Source: Heracleum sosnowskyi (taxonomy: Eukaryota > Streptophyta > Magnoliopsida > Apiales > Apiaceae). From it: a stretch of 64,000 nt of DNA. Under the pieces are notes generated by a model. It searched no databases and had not been told where the DNA came from. It saw nothing but the letters and a program-made list of their open reading frames with translations. Each line of letters starts with the position of its first letter. Position 1 is the first letter of the stretch. Below are positions 62,735-64,000 of this stretch, piece by piece. The stretch covers positions 1,364,001-1,428,000 of the forward strand of contig JAUIZM010000019.1 in the NCBI GenBank assembly GCA_030848705.1, given 5' to 3'. A program made the translations under genes and the position numbers.

Positions 62735-64000
62735 ATGACTCGTTCGAACAAAAACGGAGGAAGTAAGCCAGGTGACAAGTCGGGGGATCTCAACAAAGAG
62801 ACCCCCGTTGCCCAGACGGATGATGCTAACAAGGTGGTGACGACCCCTACTGGATAGGGGGCTAGCAAGGAAGTCATGGATTACCTCAAATCTCTTGGGT
62901 ATCGCATGATAGCCTTTGATGACATGATAGGCAAGATGGAGCAACAGAAGGGAAAGTCCTGAAACTCTAAGAGAAAGAAGAGAAAGAATCTGAAGTCCTC
63001 ATCCAAGAAGCTACTTGGCGAATTCGATGAGGTTGCTATTGGGAAAACTCGGGAAAATGAGGAAGATTGGGAAGTGGAACCCAAAATGAGGGAAGGTTCG
63101 CAACAGGAACCAGCCTATTCTGAATTGATAGCGACCAGTGTCTTTGATCGCTTGGGAAAGAAACTGTCCCAACACGATTTGAGGTTTAAACTCAAAGCTC
63201 GGGTTAAGAGAAATGAGAAAGGAACCCCGAGCGAGGCCCACGATCGACCCCCCTCTCAAAATGAGAACTGAAAAGGCTGCAACTCCTCACCACTTAGCTG
63301 TTGTCTCTCCATTCACTATGGAAATCAGGACCGCTCCTCTCCCTCCAGTATTCATAACCAACAATGAGTTGACTTTCAATGGTGACGTCGATCTCGCTGA
63401 TTACTTGATTCGTTTAAATACGGAGATGGAAGTATATCAAGTTTCTACTCTCGCACGTTGCAGATTGTTTGCGGCCTCATTGAGGGGTAGTGCCCAATAA
63501 TGGTTCTCTAAGCTTGGGGCGCACGTTACCATTGACTCTTGGGAGCAGCTCGCCGACATTTTCATCAAGCAGTTCTAATCTTTTATGCTATATGATCCTC
63601 CTGTTGCTACCCTCGCAAACATCAAGCAAAGAGATGGGGAGACCCTCCAAGAATATTTTAAGAGATTCAATGCAGAGGTCCCTAGAGTAAGAGGTGCCAG
63701 CAAGGAGGATGTGAAGAATTTCTTGATAGCCGGGCTAAAAGAAGGAACCAAATTCTGGAAAAGTTTACAAGCAAAAACCCTCTTACACTCTCACTGAATT
63801 CTATTCTCAGGTTGAGCCTTTCAAGTGGATTGAAAATTCTATGCGAGACCTCAAGAAGAATAATGAGAGTGGCAGCAGCGGAAGTAAGGGTAAAGGGAGT
63901 AAGCGAAAAGCACAGGAAATCCCCAAGAGGGATGATCGGGATCGCAGCGAGAGCCCAAAACCGAAGGGCCGGGATCGCTTCAGGTCAAAGGAGAGCCGGG
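62735..64000 (+). pseudogene. Decayed gypsy gag, continuing past the window
   Basis: Starts MTRSNKNGGSKPGDKSG and shows the Gag core (FNGDVDLADYLIRLNTEMEVY, RCRLFAASLRGSAQ-stop-WFSKL, KQRDGETLQEYFKRFN), then a Lys/Arg/Ser-rich linker. In-frame stops lie at 62855 (TAG), 62960 (TGA), 63498 (TAA) and about 63576 (TAA), with frameshifts near 63.2 and 63.77 kb. Each of the four stops is one C-to-T change away from a Gln or Arg codon. Pol would lie beyond the right edge. Confidence 0.85.

Noticed and set aside
62585..62944. Minus-strand 119-codon frame
   Set aside because: Antisense to the LTR end, primer site and gag start of the plus-strand gypsy element.

Overview
This window looks like nuclear DNA of a eudicot plant. 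The reasons are the very AT-rich background, two plant LTR-retrotransposon families, many plant MITEs (Stowaway, PIF/Harbinger-like, hAT-like), Helitron-like and CACTA ends, and a plant-specific zinc-finger homeodomain (ZF-HD) gene. The species cannot be fixed from sequence alone. No bacterial, organellar or rRNA sequence was seen.

Layout. 1-6 kb and 21.4-26.1 kb are head-to-tail non-autonomous Helitron-like elements on the minus strand. One of them is split at 6,016-21,409 by a 15.4-kb Tat-type Ty3/gypsy retrotransposon, also on the minus strand, with 504-bp LTRs and a GAAAC target duplication. This element carries a 5,047-bp internal tandem duplication, a three-exon gene on the opposite strand downstream of pol, and a 99-bp minisatellite before its 3' LTR. 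A decayed Ty1/copia element lies at 26.1-31.2 kb with a complete TRIM nested in it (30,277-30,884). From 31.4 to 37 kb there are MITEs, a tRNA-related SINE-like segment, a MULE-like element and small tandem repeats. At 37.1-43.3 kb two oppositely oriented arrays of a CACTTAAGAGAATCT-like word flank a 2.7-kb CACTA element that has captured pieces of at least three host genes. 43.3-50.5 kb is mostly featureless, with a compound microsatellite, a Helitron end, a CACTA end, a solo TRIM LTR and a Stowaway.

The one clear host gene is the ZF-HD transcription factor at 50,596-51,625 (minus). It has two apparent 1-nt deletions in homopolymer runs and a (GA)70 tract upstream, probably within a 5'-leader intron. 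53-61 kb holds two hAT-type MITEs with 8-bp duplications, a canonical Helitron with triplicated left ends, and several Stowaways, one pair forming a snap-back. The right edge (about 61.7-64 kb) is the LTR, primer-binding site and stop-ridden gag of another gypsy element on the plus strand that runs out of the window.

The strongest candidates for something new are the internally duplicated young Tat element with its antisense gene, and the gene-capturing CACTA element whose first two captured exons could splice in frame. I found no undescribed defence system, CRISPR array or gene cluster.
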